Shown here piece after piece: positions 1 to 6,444 of a DNA stretch of 19,470 bases (within the stretch, counting starts at the first letter, position 1; every line of letters starts with the position of its first letter). The notes beneath the pieces are model-generated. The model made no database searches and was not told where the DNA came from. It was given only the letters and a program-made list of their open reading frames with translations. The DNA comes from CAYLNK01 sp964384675 (GTDB lineage: Bacteria; Acidobacteriota; Thermoanaerobaculia; UBA5066), in the NCBI GenBank assembly GCA_964384675.1, contig CAYLNK010000103.1, positions 1 through 19,470 on the forward strand. Direction: 5' to 3'. The translations under genes were made by a program, and so were the position numbers.

Positions 1-1006
1 GAAGCGCCTCGCGCACGCCGGCGACCGGCCCGGCCGGGATCCCGGCCGCCCGGCACCGGTCGAGCCACGTCGAACGGTCCTCGGCCGCGAAGAGCGCCGC
101 GAGGACCGGTACGAGGTCCCCCCGATGCCTCACGCGGCCCTCGTTCGTGACGAAGCGCGGGTCGTCCGCCAGGTCGTCGCGTGAGAGCACCTCCCGGGCC
201 AGCCGCTCGTACTGGCGGTCGGTCCCGACGGCCAGGAGGAACGGCCCGTCGCTCGCGTCGAACGCACGGTACGGCTCGATCGACGGGTGCGCATTCCCGT
301 GGCGGGCCGCTTCGTTCCCGGTCACGAGCGCCGACGCCGCGACGTTCACGAGCGCGGCCAGCGACGAAGAGAAGAGGTCCGTCGTGACGTGCGTGCCGGC
401 GCCGTCCCGGTCGCGCGCCGCGAGGCCCGCCAGGATCCCCGTCACCGCCGACCAGGCCGTCAGGACGTCCGAGATGGCGACGCCCGACTTGTGGGGCGAG
501 CCGTCCGCCGGACCGGTGATCGACATCAGGCCGCTCGCCCCCTGGGCCAGGAGGTCGAAGCCCGGCTCGCCCGCGAGCGGTCCCGCCGGCCCCGCCCCCG
601 AGATCGAGCAGGCGACGAGGCGCGGGTTGAGGCGGCGCAGCGCCTCCACGCCGAGGCCCCGCCGCTCGAGAGCGCCCGGCAGGAAGTTCTCCACGAGGAC
701 GTCGGCCCGCGCCGCCCATCGCCTCACGAACTCCGCCCCCGCCTCCGAACCGAGGTCGACGGCCGCGCTCTCCTTGCGGCGGTTCACCGAAAGGTAATAG
801 ACCGACTCGCCATCGTGCTCGGGCGGCGTCCACCGGCGGGTCACGTCGCCGCCGCCCGGCTCCTCCACCTTGATCACGCGCGCCCCGAGGTCCGCCAGCA
901 GCATCGTCGCCAGAGGACCGGCCAGGACACGCGAGAGGTCGAGGACGACGAGGCCGTCGAGCGGCGACCGGCGGAGCGCGTCGGCGGAGCGCGACAGCAC
1001 GCTCAC
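1..1006 (-). CDS. Class III (CaiB/BaiF-type) CoA-transferase, 3' end cut by window edge
   Basis: Family III CoA-transferases move CoA between carboxylic acids through aspartyl-anhydride intermediates in the cytoplasm. About 335 codons are visible and the frame is open to position 1, so the C-terminus is missing; the family is usually about 380-430 residues. The start is the GTG at 1006-1004, which overlaps the TGA of the upstream phosphatase gene as GTGA and implies translational coupling. The N-terminal DGLVVLDLSRVLAGP is the family's opening strand and helix, followed by ADLGARVIKVEEPGGGD (about 38-54). The catalytic aspartate is probably D180 in VAISDVLTA, matching the AIGD aspartate of formyl-CoA transferase. 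The later GNAHPSIEPYRAF segment is also typical. The acyl substrate cannot be read from sequence. This is the last visible gene of a nadA-phosphatase-transferase operon. Confidence 0.93.
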   Translation of the reverse strand, partial: MSVLSRSADALRRSPLDGLVVLDLSRVLAGPLATMLLADLGARVIKVEEPGGGDVTRRWTPPEHDGESVYYLSVNRRKESAAVDLGSEAGAEFVRRWAARADVLVENFLPGALERRGLGVEALRRLNPRLVACSISGAGPAGPLAGEPGFDLLAQGASGLMSITGPADGSPHKSGVAISDVLTAWSAVTGILAGLAARDRDGAGTHVTTDLFSSSLAALVNVAASALVTGNEAARHGNAHPSIEPYRAFDASDGPFLLAVGTDRQYERLAREVLSRDDLADDPRFVTNEGRVRHRGDLVPVLAALFAAEDRSTWLDRCRAAGIPAGPVAGVREAL

Positions 1007-3324
1007 GGGCGGCGGACCACGAGGACGGTCGTGTCGTCGGCCGGTGAATCGTCTCCCACGTGGCGCCTCCAGTCGCCGAGGAGGGCCTCCACGATCGCCT
1101 CACCGGGCCGCCGCCAGAGCGCGGCGCTCGACAGGAGGGCACGGGGTCGGTCGTAGCCGTACGGCACGTCCGACCCGGGGGCGCTCCCCTCGTAGAGGCC
1201 GTCCGAGGCGATGACCAGGAGGCCGCCCGGCGGCAGCGACACGGCACGGTCCTCGTACGTGCGACGCGGCCCCTGGCCGAGCGGGAAGCTCGGCACCGCG
1301 ATCTCCGAGACGCGCCCCTCCACGACGCACACCGGGAAGGGATGTCCGGCGTTCGCGAAGAGGCCCTCGCCGGTCACGGGATCCAGCTTCAGGAGCGCGA
1401 GCGAGGTGAAGTGCCGGGTCGACTTCCCGATCCGGAGGACGCGGTCCACCTCGCCGAGGATCTCGCCCGGCCGGCGATCGGCCTTCACGAGGCTGGCCAG
1501 GGACGCCTTCACCATCGCCTGCTGGATCCCGCACGAGTAGCCGTGCCCGGCCACGTCGCCCGCCGCGATCCAGACGTGGCCGGCGTCGTCCACGACGAAG
1601 TCGAAGAGGTCGCCGCCGGCCTCGGTCGCGAGGATCGTCTTCACCGCGATGTCGAAGCCGGTCCCGGCGGGAGGGCGCTCCGGGAGCAGCGCCAGCTGCA
1701 TCCGCGCCAGGAGGTCCATCTCGTACTTGACGCGGCGCTCGGTCTCGAGGCGGCGCAGGTACTCCGGGAGGACCACCTCGCGCCCGTCGCCCTCGGCCTC
1801 GGGCCGGCCCAGCCCGGTCGCGCCGGCCACCGCGATCGCCGCCAGCGCGAGGAGGCCGATCGACAGGACACCGGCGTTCTCACCCGCCAGACGCGCGGCC
1901 ACCAGCGTCTCGCGGAAGAGCGCGGCCGAGACGAACGCCACCAGGAGCGCGGCGAACCCGTGCCGCTGGAAGAGCGCGAGCGCCACGACCGCCACGGCGA
2001 GGGCACCGGCCAGCGCCGCGCCCCACGGATGGAGGGGGACCGTCACCGAGACGTAGAGCGCGAAGAGCGTCGCCCCCGCCGCGTTCGCGACGCCCCTCGG
2101 GAGGACGAAGCGGAAGAGCGCGACGGGGAGGACGAAGAGCGCGGTCAGGAACGGGCCCTCCAGGAACGGGCTCGAGAAGCCGCCGAAAAGGGGGAGCGAG
2201 AACGACGGGGCGGTGGGCCGCACCCCGGCGGACACCGCCCACACCGCGGCCGCGTGGAGGAGGAGCCGCAGGCCCGCCAACGCGGCCCCGGCACCGAGGC
2301 CCGAGAGGAGCGCGACGCCGGCGCGCGGACCGAGACGGCCCGACGCCAGCCCGTCGAGGCTCGTCGTGAAGCCGGGCACCGTGTCGCGCAGGAGCGACTC
2401 GGCCACGGCCCACAGCGCCACGACGAAGAGCAGCGACACCACGTGCGATCCGACGATGGCGGCGACGACGAGTCCGCCCCCGACCGCCGAGCCCGTCGGC
2501 CCGACGCCGCCGATCAGCATCGAGACTGCGGCCAGAAGCCCGAGCCGGAGCGCGATCCGGAAGCTGAGGCGCCGCTTGATGAGGAGCGCGAGGAGGAGCC
2601 CCACGACCCCCAGGCCCAGCACGACCCGCGGCGTGCCGGCCACGAGCACCTTCCGGAGCGCGCCGCTCGCCGAGAAGCGGGAGGGGGCGTGCGGGTCTTC
2701 GAGCTCCCGGGTCAGCCCGGTCACGCCGTTCGCCATGATCGCCGTGGTGAGGACCTCGGCCGGCCGGCCCGGGACGGGTCGGAGCCGCTCCACCCGGGCC
2801 GGCGGGTTGTTCGGGACCTGGGCCTCGACCTCCTCCCCCGTGCGCTCACGGCCCTCGAGGAGCACGGGAGAGATCCGCGAAAGGAAGTCGCGGCGCGCCT
2901 TCACCTCCTCGGGCCGCTGGGCGGAGAAGGTGAAGATCGAGCCGCCGGGCGCCCAGTCGATGGAGACCGGCGCCCCCGAGGGGGAGAGCTCGATCGCGAC
3001 GGGGCCCGTGCCGCCGCCGGGAATCTCGAGCGTGCCGTCGATCCAGCGGAGGACCGCCCCGTCGCGCTCCGTCAGGTACGCCGTCGCCGCCGGCCCCAGC
3101 AGGCGGTACGCCCGCTCGTAGCGCGACGCGCCGTCCTTCAGGCGCACGCGCGCCTTCGTCAGCTTGCCGCCGGCCGAGGCGACGTCCGATCGGACCTTCT
3201 CGAGGAACCGTCCGCGCGGGAGGGGAACGCGCCACTCCGGAAGCGTCGAGAAGGCCGCCACGGCCCCTGCCAGGAGGAGCGCGGCGCCGGCCGCGAGAGA
3301 GCGGGCCGGAATGGATCGGCTCAA
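1003..3324 (-). CDS. Membrane-anchored SpoIIE/PP2C-type Ser/Thr phosphatase (paralog A)
   Basis: This 773-residue protein has one N-terminal membrane segment (about 10-27), a presumed extracytoplasmic domain (28-228), about nine further helices (230-505) and a C-terminal PP2C-like SpoIIE/RsbU domain (about 530-773). The PP2C metal-site motifs are intact: GGDLFDF (570-576), DVAGHG (590-595), SDGLYE (707-712) and DDTTVLVV (763-770). The helical linker before the domain carries MQLALLP, as in RsbU-like enzymes. Such enzymes usually dephosphorylate STAS anti-anti-sigma factors in response to a signal; no partner is encoded here. The start is the TTG 1 bp after the nadA stop. No good Shine-Dalgarno is seen, so coupling to nadA is likely. 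The stop overlaps the CoA-transferase start. Paralog B at 6445-8874 has the same layout. The phosphatase assignment is firm; the signal and substrate are unknown. Confidence 0.93.
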   Translation of the reverse strand: MSRSIPARSLAAGAALLLAGAVAAFSTLPEWRVPLPRGRFLEKVRSDVASAGGKLTKARVRLKDGASRYERAYRLLGPAATAYLTERDGAVLRWIDGTLEIPGGGTGPVAIELSPSGAPVSIDWAPGGSIFTFSAQRPEEVKARRDFLSRISPVLLEGRERTGEEVEAQVPNNPPARVERLRPVPGRPAEVLTTAIMANGVTGLTRELEDPHAPSRFSASGALRKVLVAGTPRVVLGLGVVGLLLALLIKRRLSFRIALRLGLLAAVSMLIGGVGPTGSAVGGGLVVAAIVGSHVVSLLFVVALWAVAESLLRDTVPGFTTSLDGLASGRLGPRAGVALLSGLGAGAALAGLRLLLHAAAVWAVSAGVRPTAPSFSLPLFGGFSSPFLEGPFLTALFVLPVALFRFVLPRGVANAAGATLFALYVSVTVPLHPWGAALAGALAVAVVALALFQRHGFAALLVAFVSAALFRETLVAARLAGENAGVLSIGLLALAAIAVAGATGLGRPEAEGDGREVVLPEYLRRLETERRVKYEMDLLARMQLALLPERPPAGTGFDIAVKTILATEAGGDLFDFVVDDAGHVWIAAGDVAGHGYSCGIQQAMVKASLASLVKADRRPGEILGEVDRVLRIGKSTRHFTSLALLKLDPVTGEGLFANAGHPFPVCVVEGRVSEIAVPSFPLGQGPRRTYEDRAVSLPPGGLLVIASDGLYEGSAPGSDVPYGYDRPRALLSSAALWRRPGEAIVEALLGDWRRHVGDDSPADDTTVLVVRRP

Positions 3325-3325
3325 C

Positions 3326-4312
3326 TCAGGACCGCGAGCCGACCGGCGCCAGGCTGAGCCCGGACGTCATCTCCAGCATCCGGTCGATCGACCGCTTCGC
3401 CTTCACACGCACCGGCTCGGGCACCTCGATCGCGGGCGCGAGGTCGCGCAGCGCGAGGTACACCTTCTCGAGCGTGTTCCGCTTCATGTGAGGGCAGGTG
3501 TTGCAAGCGCAATTCTCGTCCGGCGGGGCGGGGATCAGCTCCTTGCCGGGGGCCGCGCGGCGCATCTGGTGGAGGATCCCCTCCTCGGTCGCGACGATGA
3601 AGGACCGGCGCGGCGACTCGACCACCCGCTTCAGGAGCGCCGACGTCGAGCCGACGAATCCCGCGAGCTTCAGGATCCGCTCCTCGCACTCCGGGTGCGC
3701 GATCACCTCGGCGTCCGGGTGCCGGGTGACGAGGTCGATCAGCTTCTTCTCGGAGAACGTCTCGTGGACGATGCAGGTGCCCGGCCAGACCGCGAACTTC
3801 CGGCCCAGACGCTTCTCCACCCAGGCCGCGAGGTTCCGGTCCGGCGCGAAGACGATCGGGTCGGGCAGCTGGCGGACGATCACCTCCGCCGAGGACGACG
3901 TCACGATCACGTCCGACAGGGCCTTCACGGCGGCCGAGCAGTTGATGTAGCTGACCACCGTGTGGCCGGGGTAGCGGCGGAGCCACTCGGCGAAGGCGGG
4001 GGCCGGACAGCCGTCGGCGAGGGAGCAGCCGGCCAGGAGGTCGGGCACGACGACCGTCTTTTCCGGGTTCAGGATCTTGGCGGTCTCGGCCATGAAGTGG
4101 ACGCCGCAGAAGACGATGACCGGCTCCTCGACCTTCGTTCCGCGGCGGGCCAGCTCCAGCGAGTCTCCGACGAAGTCGGCCAGGTCCTGGATCTCCGATT
4201 CCTGGTAGTAGTGCGCGAGGAGGACGGCGTTCCGCTCCTTCTTCAGACGGCGGATCTCCCCCTCGAGATCGGCCGGAAGGGGAGGGGCGGCGACGGCGGT
4301 AAGAGTGGCCAC
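3326..4312 (-). CDS. nadA: Quinolinate synthase A
   Basis: NadA condenses iminoaspartate with dihydroxyacetone phosphate to quinolinate, the second step of de novo NAD synthesis, using an oxygen-sensitive [4Fe-4S] cluster. The 328-residue product is of normal length. The three cluster cysteines match those of E. coli NadA: C96 in AGCSLADGC, C180 in GTCIVHE and C273 in CACNTCPHM. Other family signatures are AHYYQ (33-37), VTSSSA, HPEC and VGSTSALL. The start is the GTG at 4312-4310. The frame stays open further upstream but offers no ATG, GTG or TTG close by, and the protein aligns from about residue 15. No Shine-Dalgarno precedes the GTG, and a TAGAAT box ends 8 bases before it, which suggests a leaderless transcript. 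No nadB or nadC lies in the window. The gene heads an operon with phosphatase A 1 bp downstream. Confidence 0.97.
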   Translation of the reverse strand: MATLTAVAAPPLPADLEGEIRRLKKERNAVLLAHYYQESEIQDLADFVGDSLELARRGTKVEEPVIVFCGVHFMAETAKILNPEKTVVVPDLLAGCSLADGCPAPAFAEWLRRYPGHTVVSYINCSAAVKALSDVIVTSSSAEVIVRQLPDPIVFAPDRNLAAWVEKRLGRKFAVWPGTCIVHETFSEKKLIDLVTRHPDAEVIAHPECEERILKLAGFVGSTSALLKRVVESPRRSFIVATEEGILHQMRRAAPGKELIPAPPDENCACNTCPHMKRNTLEKVYLALRDLAPAIEVPEPVRVKAKRSIDRMLEMTSGLSLAPVGSRS

Positions 4313-4393
4313 GGACCGGGATTCTACGGGGTCGGCCGCGGGCGGGCGGTGTCTTGCTACACTCGCCGACTCACTTCCGGAGAGGTTCGACGA
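4313..4393. promoter_or_regulatory. Divergent promoter region between nadA and the histidine-rich membrane protein gene
   Basis: This 81-bp gap must hold both promoters. On the + strand TACACT (4358-4363) is a plausible -10 box and GGAGAGG (4379-4385) is a ribosome binding site 8 bases before the ATG. On the - strand TAGAAT (4326-4321) is a plausible -10 box very close to the nadA GTG. No convincing -35 box was found for either. The assignment rests on gene layout and short motif matches only. Confidence 0.45.
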
Positions 4394-5422
4394 ATGAGCG
4401 CCATCGCCCCCAACGCCCCGACCCCCTGGATCGCCAACCCGCGCTGGGACCTCACCTGGCTCTCCTTGTCCGCTCTCCTCGTCGCGATCCCGCCGCTCGT
4501 CCACTCGTTCTGGGCCGTCGGAGCGACGGGGGTCGACCTCCTCGTGACGCTGATGATCGGCGGTCCCCACATGTACGCCACGTTCCTGAGGACCGTGCTG
4601 GAGCCCCGCTTCCGCCAGCGCCATCCGCTCCTGGCCTGGGTTCCCGTCGTCGCCGTGCCGACCGGCGTCATCCTCCTCGCCGTCTTCGCGTTCGACGCTC
4701 TCCTCTCGTTCTTCTTCATGTGGGCCTCGATCCACATCTGCGACCAGGCGTCGTACATCGCGGGGCGGTACCGGGAGCGGAGCGGGGAGCGGTCGTGGCT
4801 GGACCGCCCGCTCGACTTCCTGGTCGCGATGTCCGCCCTCTACACCGTGGCGATCTACCGCTTCGTGGACGGCACGTTCGTCATCTCCGGGCACCAGATC
4901 TGGTTCCCGCCGTTCCTGAAGATGACGTGGGTGCCGAGAGCATTCGCGTTTGGCGCGGCCGCGCTGATCGCCGCCTGGGCGGTGCGCTCCTTCAACCAGT
5001 ACCGGGCGGGCAAGGTCGGCGCGCCCTACCTGCTGTTCATGGGGCTCACCGCCGCGGTCGGCTTCTGCGTCCCGATGATGCGGGAGCTGTCGGTCTCCTT
5101 CCAGGGCTTCAACGCCTGGCATTCGTTCCAGTACCTGGGGCTGACGTTCCTGGCGCTGAACAACCGGGATTCCGCGGGGAAGGTGACCACCGGCTTCGTG
5201 AAGTCGCTCGCCCGGCCGGGGCGGTTCTTCCGGTTCTACGGCTGGAACGTGCTCCTCACCACGGGGGCCGGCGTGATCGTCGCCGTGCTCACCTGGGTCC
5301 TGAAGGTGGAGACCGAACGGGCCTACTACTCCGTCACGCTCTCCATCCTCCTCGTGCACTACTTCCACGACCACGTCCTCTTCTCGGAGGCGGACGAGGC
5401 GACGGCTCTCGCTCCGGCGTGA
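4394..5422 (+). CDS. Histidine-rich polytopic membrane protein of unknown function
   Basis: The product (342 aa) has about eight hydrophobic segments (roughly 21-40, 43-58, 79-100, 102-118, 140-157, 180-198, 208-226 and 282-303, with a further C-terminal stretch at 311-325). Polar residues unusual for membrane helices cluster near the helix ends: H59 in GGPHMYATFLR, H77 in RQRHP, H114 and D117 in WASIHICDQASY, H243 in NAWHSFQY, and H322, H325 and H327 in VHYFHDHVLF. This resembles integral membrane metal sites in general, such as membrane di-iron oxidases or desaturases, but no HX3-4H/HXXHH desaturase set is present and I cannot place it in a named family. The ATG has a good ribosome binding site (GGAGAGG, 8 bases away). 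It diverges from nadA, and its TGA overlaps the GTG of the secreted hydrolase gene, so the two are probably co-expressed. Confidence 0.88.
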   Translation: MSAIAPNAPTPWIANPRWDLTWLSLSALLVAIPPLVHSFWAVGATGVDLLVTLMIGGPHMYATFLRTVLEPRFRQRHPLLAWVPVVAVPTGVILLAVFAFDALLSFFFMWASIHICDQASYIAGRYRERSGERSWLDRPLDFLVAMSALYTVAIYRFVDGTFVISGHQIWFPPFLKMTWVPRAFAFGAAALIAAWAVRSFNQYRAGKVGAPYLLFMGLTAAVGFCVPMMRELSVSFQGFNAWHSFQYLGLTFLALNNRDSAGKVTTGFVKSLARPGRFFRFYGWNVLLTTGAGVIVAVLTWVLKVETERAYYSVTLSILLVHYFHDHVLFSEADEATALAPA

Positions 5423-6300
5423 GGCTGAAGGCCCGGGGACCTCGCTTCCGGACCCTCCTCGCGGCGGCCCTGGTGGCCGCCGTTCTCGTTCCGGCCGGTC
5501 CGGCCGACGGCGCGAGGAAGAGGAAGAAGGCGCCCGCCGTCAAGCAGGCGCCGGCCCCCCTGCCGCGCCCGCACGACCCGTTCCGGGTGACGATCCCGAC
5601 GGACGACGGCGTGGCGCTGGCCGCCACCTGGCGGCCTCTCGGGGACGTGCCGGCCGCTCCAGCCGTGCTCCTCGTCCACGCGTTCTCCCGCGAGCGACGC
5701 GAGTGGGAGCCGCTCGCCGCCGAGCTCGGGCTCCTGGGCTACTCCACCCTCGCGATCGACCTGCGCGCCCACGGCGAGACGCGGAAGAACGGGGCCGTGA
5801 TCCACCTGTCCCCGAGCCTCCAGCGGAGCCCGAGCGGCTTCCCCCGCGACGTGGAGGCGGCGTGCGCGTGGCTGCGGGAGCGCTCCCCGCGAGTCGGCGT
5901 CCTCGGCCTCTCGATCGGCGGGGAGCTCGCGATCCTGGCGACCGCCTCTGGCTGGGCGGACGCCGCCGTCGCCGTGTCGCCGAACGCCGACCGCGTCCCG
6001 GCGCTCGCCGGGCCTCGGCCGCAGGCGGCCCACGGGACGCTGGTCCTCGCGTCCGAGGGCGACGTGGATCGCGCGGCCTCGGCGAAGGCCCTCACCGACA
6101 CGGGACTGCCGCCCAAACGGATGCTGGTCTTCGCCGGCGCGACACACGGCCTGGCGCTCCTCTCTCGACCTGAGGTCAAGAAGGAGGCCCTCGACTGGCT
6201 GGGCGCGCGCCTCGCCCCCAGCCCGCCCCCGACGCCGACCGTGACCCCGGCCGCACCCGTTCCGCCTCCCCCGACCCCGGGCACGGCCCAGGCCGGGTGA
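5419..6300 (+). CDS. Secreted alpha/beta hydrolase (dienelactone-hydrolase/serine esterase-like)
   Basis: This 293-residue protein begins with a signal peptide (basic residues 2-11, hydrophobic core about 12-27, no lipobox cysteine), then a basic stretch RKRKK. The alpha/beta hydrolase fold covers about 55-265. The likely triad is S165 in the nucleophile elbow GLSIGG (163-168), D215 or D217 in SEGDVDR, and H243 in GATHG. VLLVHAFSRERREW (83-96) is the oxyanion-hole strand and loop, and the AIDLRAHGET segment follows. The C-terminal 25 residues are proline-rich and probably a disordered tail. The start is the GTG at 5419, overlapping the upstream TGA as GTGA; this start places the signal peptide at the N-terminus. 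The substrate is unknown; an esterase or small-peptidase role is possible. Probable export, together with the membrane-protein neighbour, points to an envelope task. Confidence 0.88.
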   Translation: MRLKARGPRFRTLLAAALVAAVLVPAGPADGARKRKKAPAVKQAPAPLPRPHDPFRVTIPTDDGVALAATWRPLGDVPAAPAVLLVHAFSRERREWEPLAAELGLLGYSTLAIDLRAHGETRKNGAVIHLSPSLQRSPSGFPRDVEAACAWLRERSPRVGVLGLSIGGELAILATASGWADAAVAVSPNADRVPALAGPRPQAAHGTLVLASEGDVDRAASAKALTDTGLPPKRMLVFAGATHGLALLSRPEVKKEALDWLGARLAPSPPPTPTVTPAAPVPPPPTPGTAQAG

Positions 6301-6444
6301 CGACCTCTCGAACCCGCACCCGCCGGGCCACGTATCAACCGGAACCATGAGCCAGAGCCCCAGCGAACCGACGGCATCGAGCGGAGCGAAGAGGCGAGGT
6401 CTCTGGCGGGCGCCGAAGGGCCCGCAGTAGCCGGTGCGGCGCCG
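6301..6444 (+). other. Intergenic spacer before phosphatase B
   Basis: This 144-bp gap separates the hydrolase from phosphatase B and holds the doubtful micro-ORF. I see no clear terminator or promoter in it. The phosphatase B ATG has no strong Shine-Dalgarno; the bases before it read CCGGTGCGGCGCCG. Whether phosphatase B is transcribed with the two upstream genes is open. Confidence 0.4.
6347..6430 (+). CDS. Possible micro-ORF (27 codons) just before phosphatase B
   Basis: An ATG at 6347 opens a 27-codon frame ending in TAG at 6428-6430, 14 bases before the phosphatase B start. The product is Ser/Pro-rich at first, then basic (KRRGLWRAPKGPQ). Only a weak GGAA precedes the ATG. It could be a leader peptide or a small protein, or chance in an untranslated leader. 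I recognise no family. Confidence 0.2.
   Translation: MSQSPSEPTASSGAKRRGLWRAPKGPQ

Noticed and set aside
147..797. + strand open frames in the first kilobase
   Set aside because: The - strand reading gives a convincing CoA-transferase with its catalytic aspartate; the + strand products are Arg/Ser/Pro-rich with no domain.
1060..3357. Very long open frame (over 700 codons) on the + strand opposite phosphatase A
   Set aside because: It is antisense to a gene with complete PP2C motifs. Its product is Arg/Glu/His-rich without any domain, as expected from codon bias in GC-rich DNA.
4313..5374. N-terminal extension of nadA upstream of 4312
   Set aside because: The frame is open, but the extension is antisense to the membrane protein gene and has no start close to the NadA domain; the family begins near the GTG at 4312.
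4354..5418. + strand frame running into the secreted hydrolase from far upstream
   Set aside because: The upstream part is out of frame with the membrane protein gene it overlaps and is Arg/Pro-rich; the GTG at 5419 gives a proper signal peptide.
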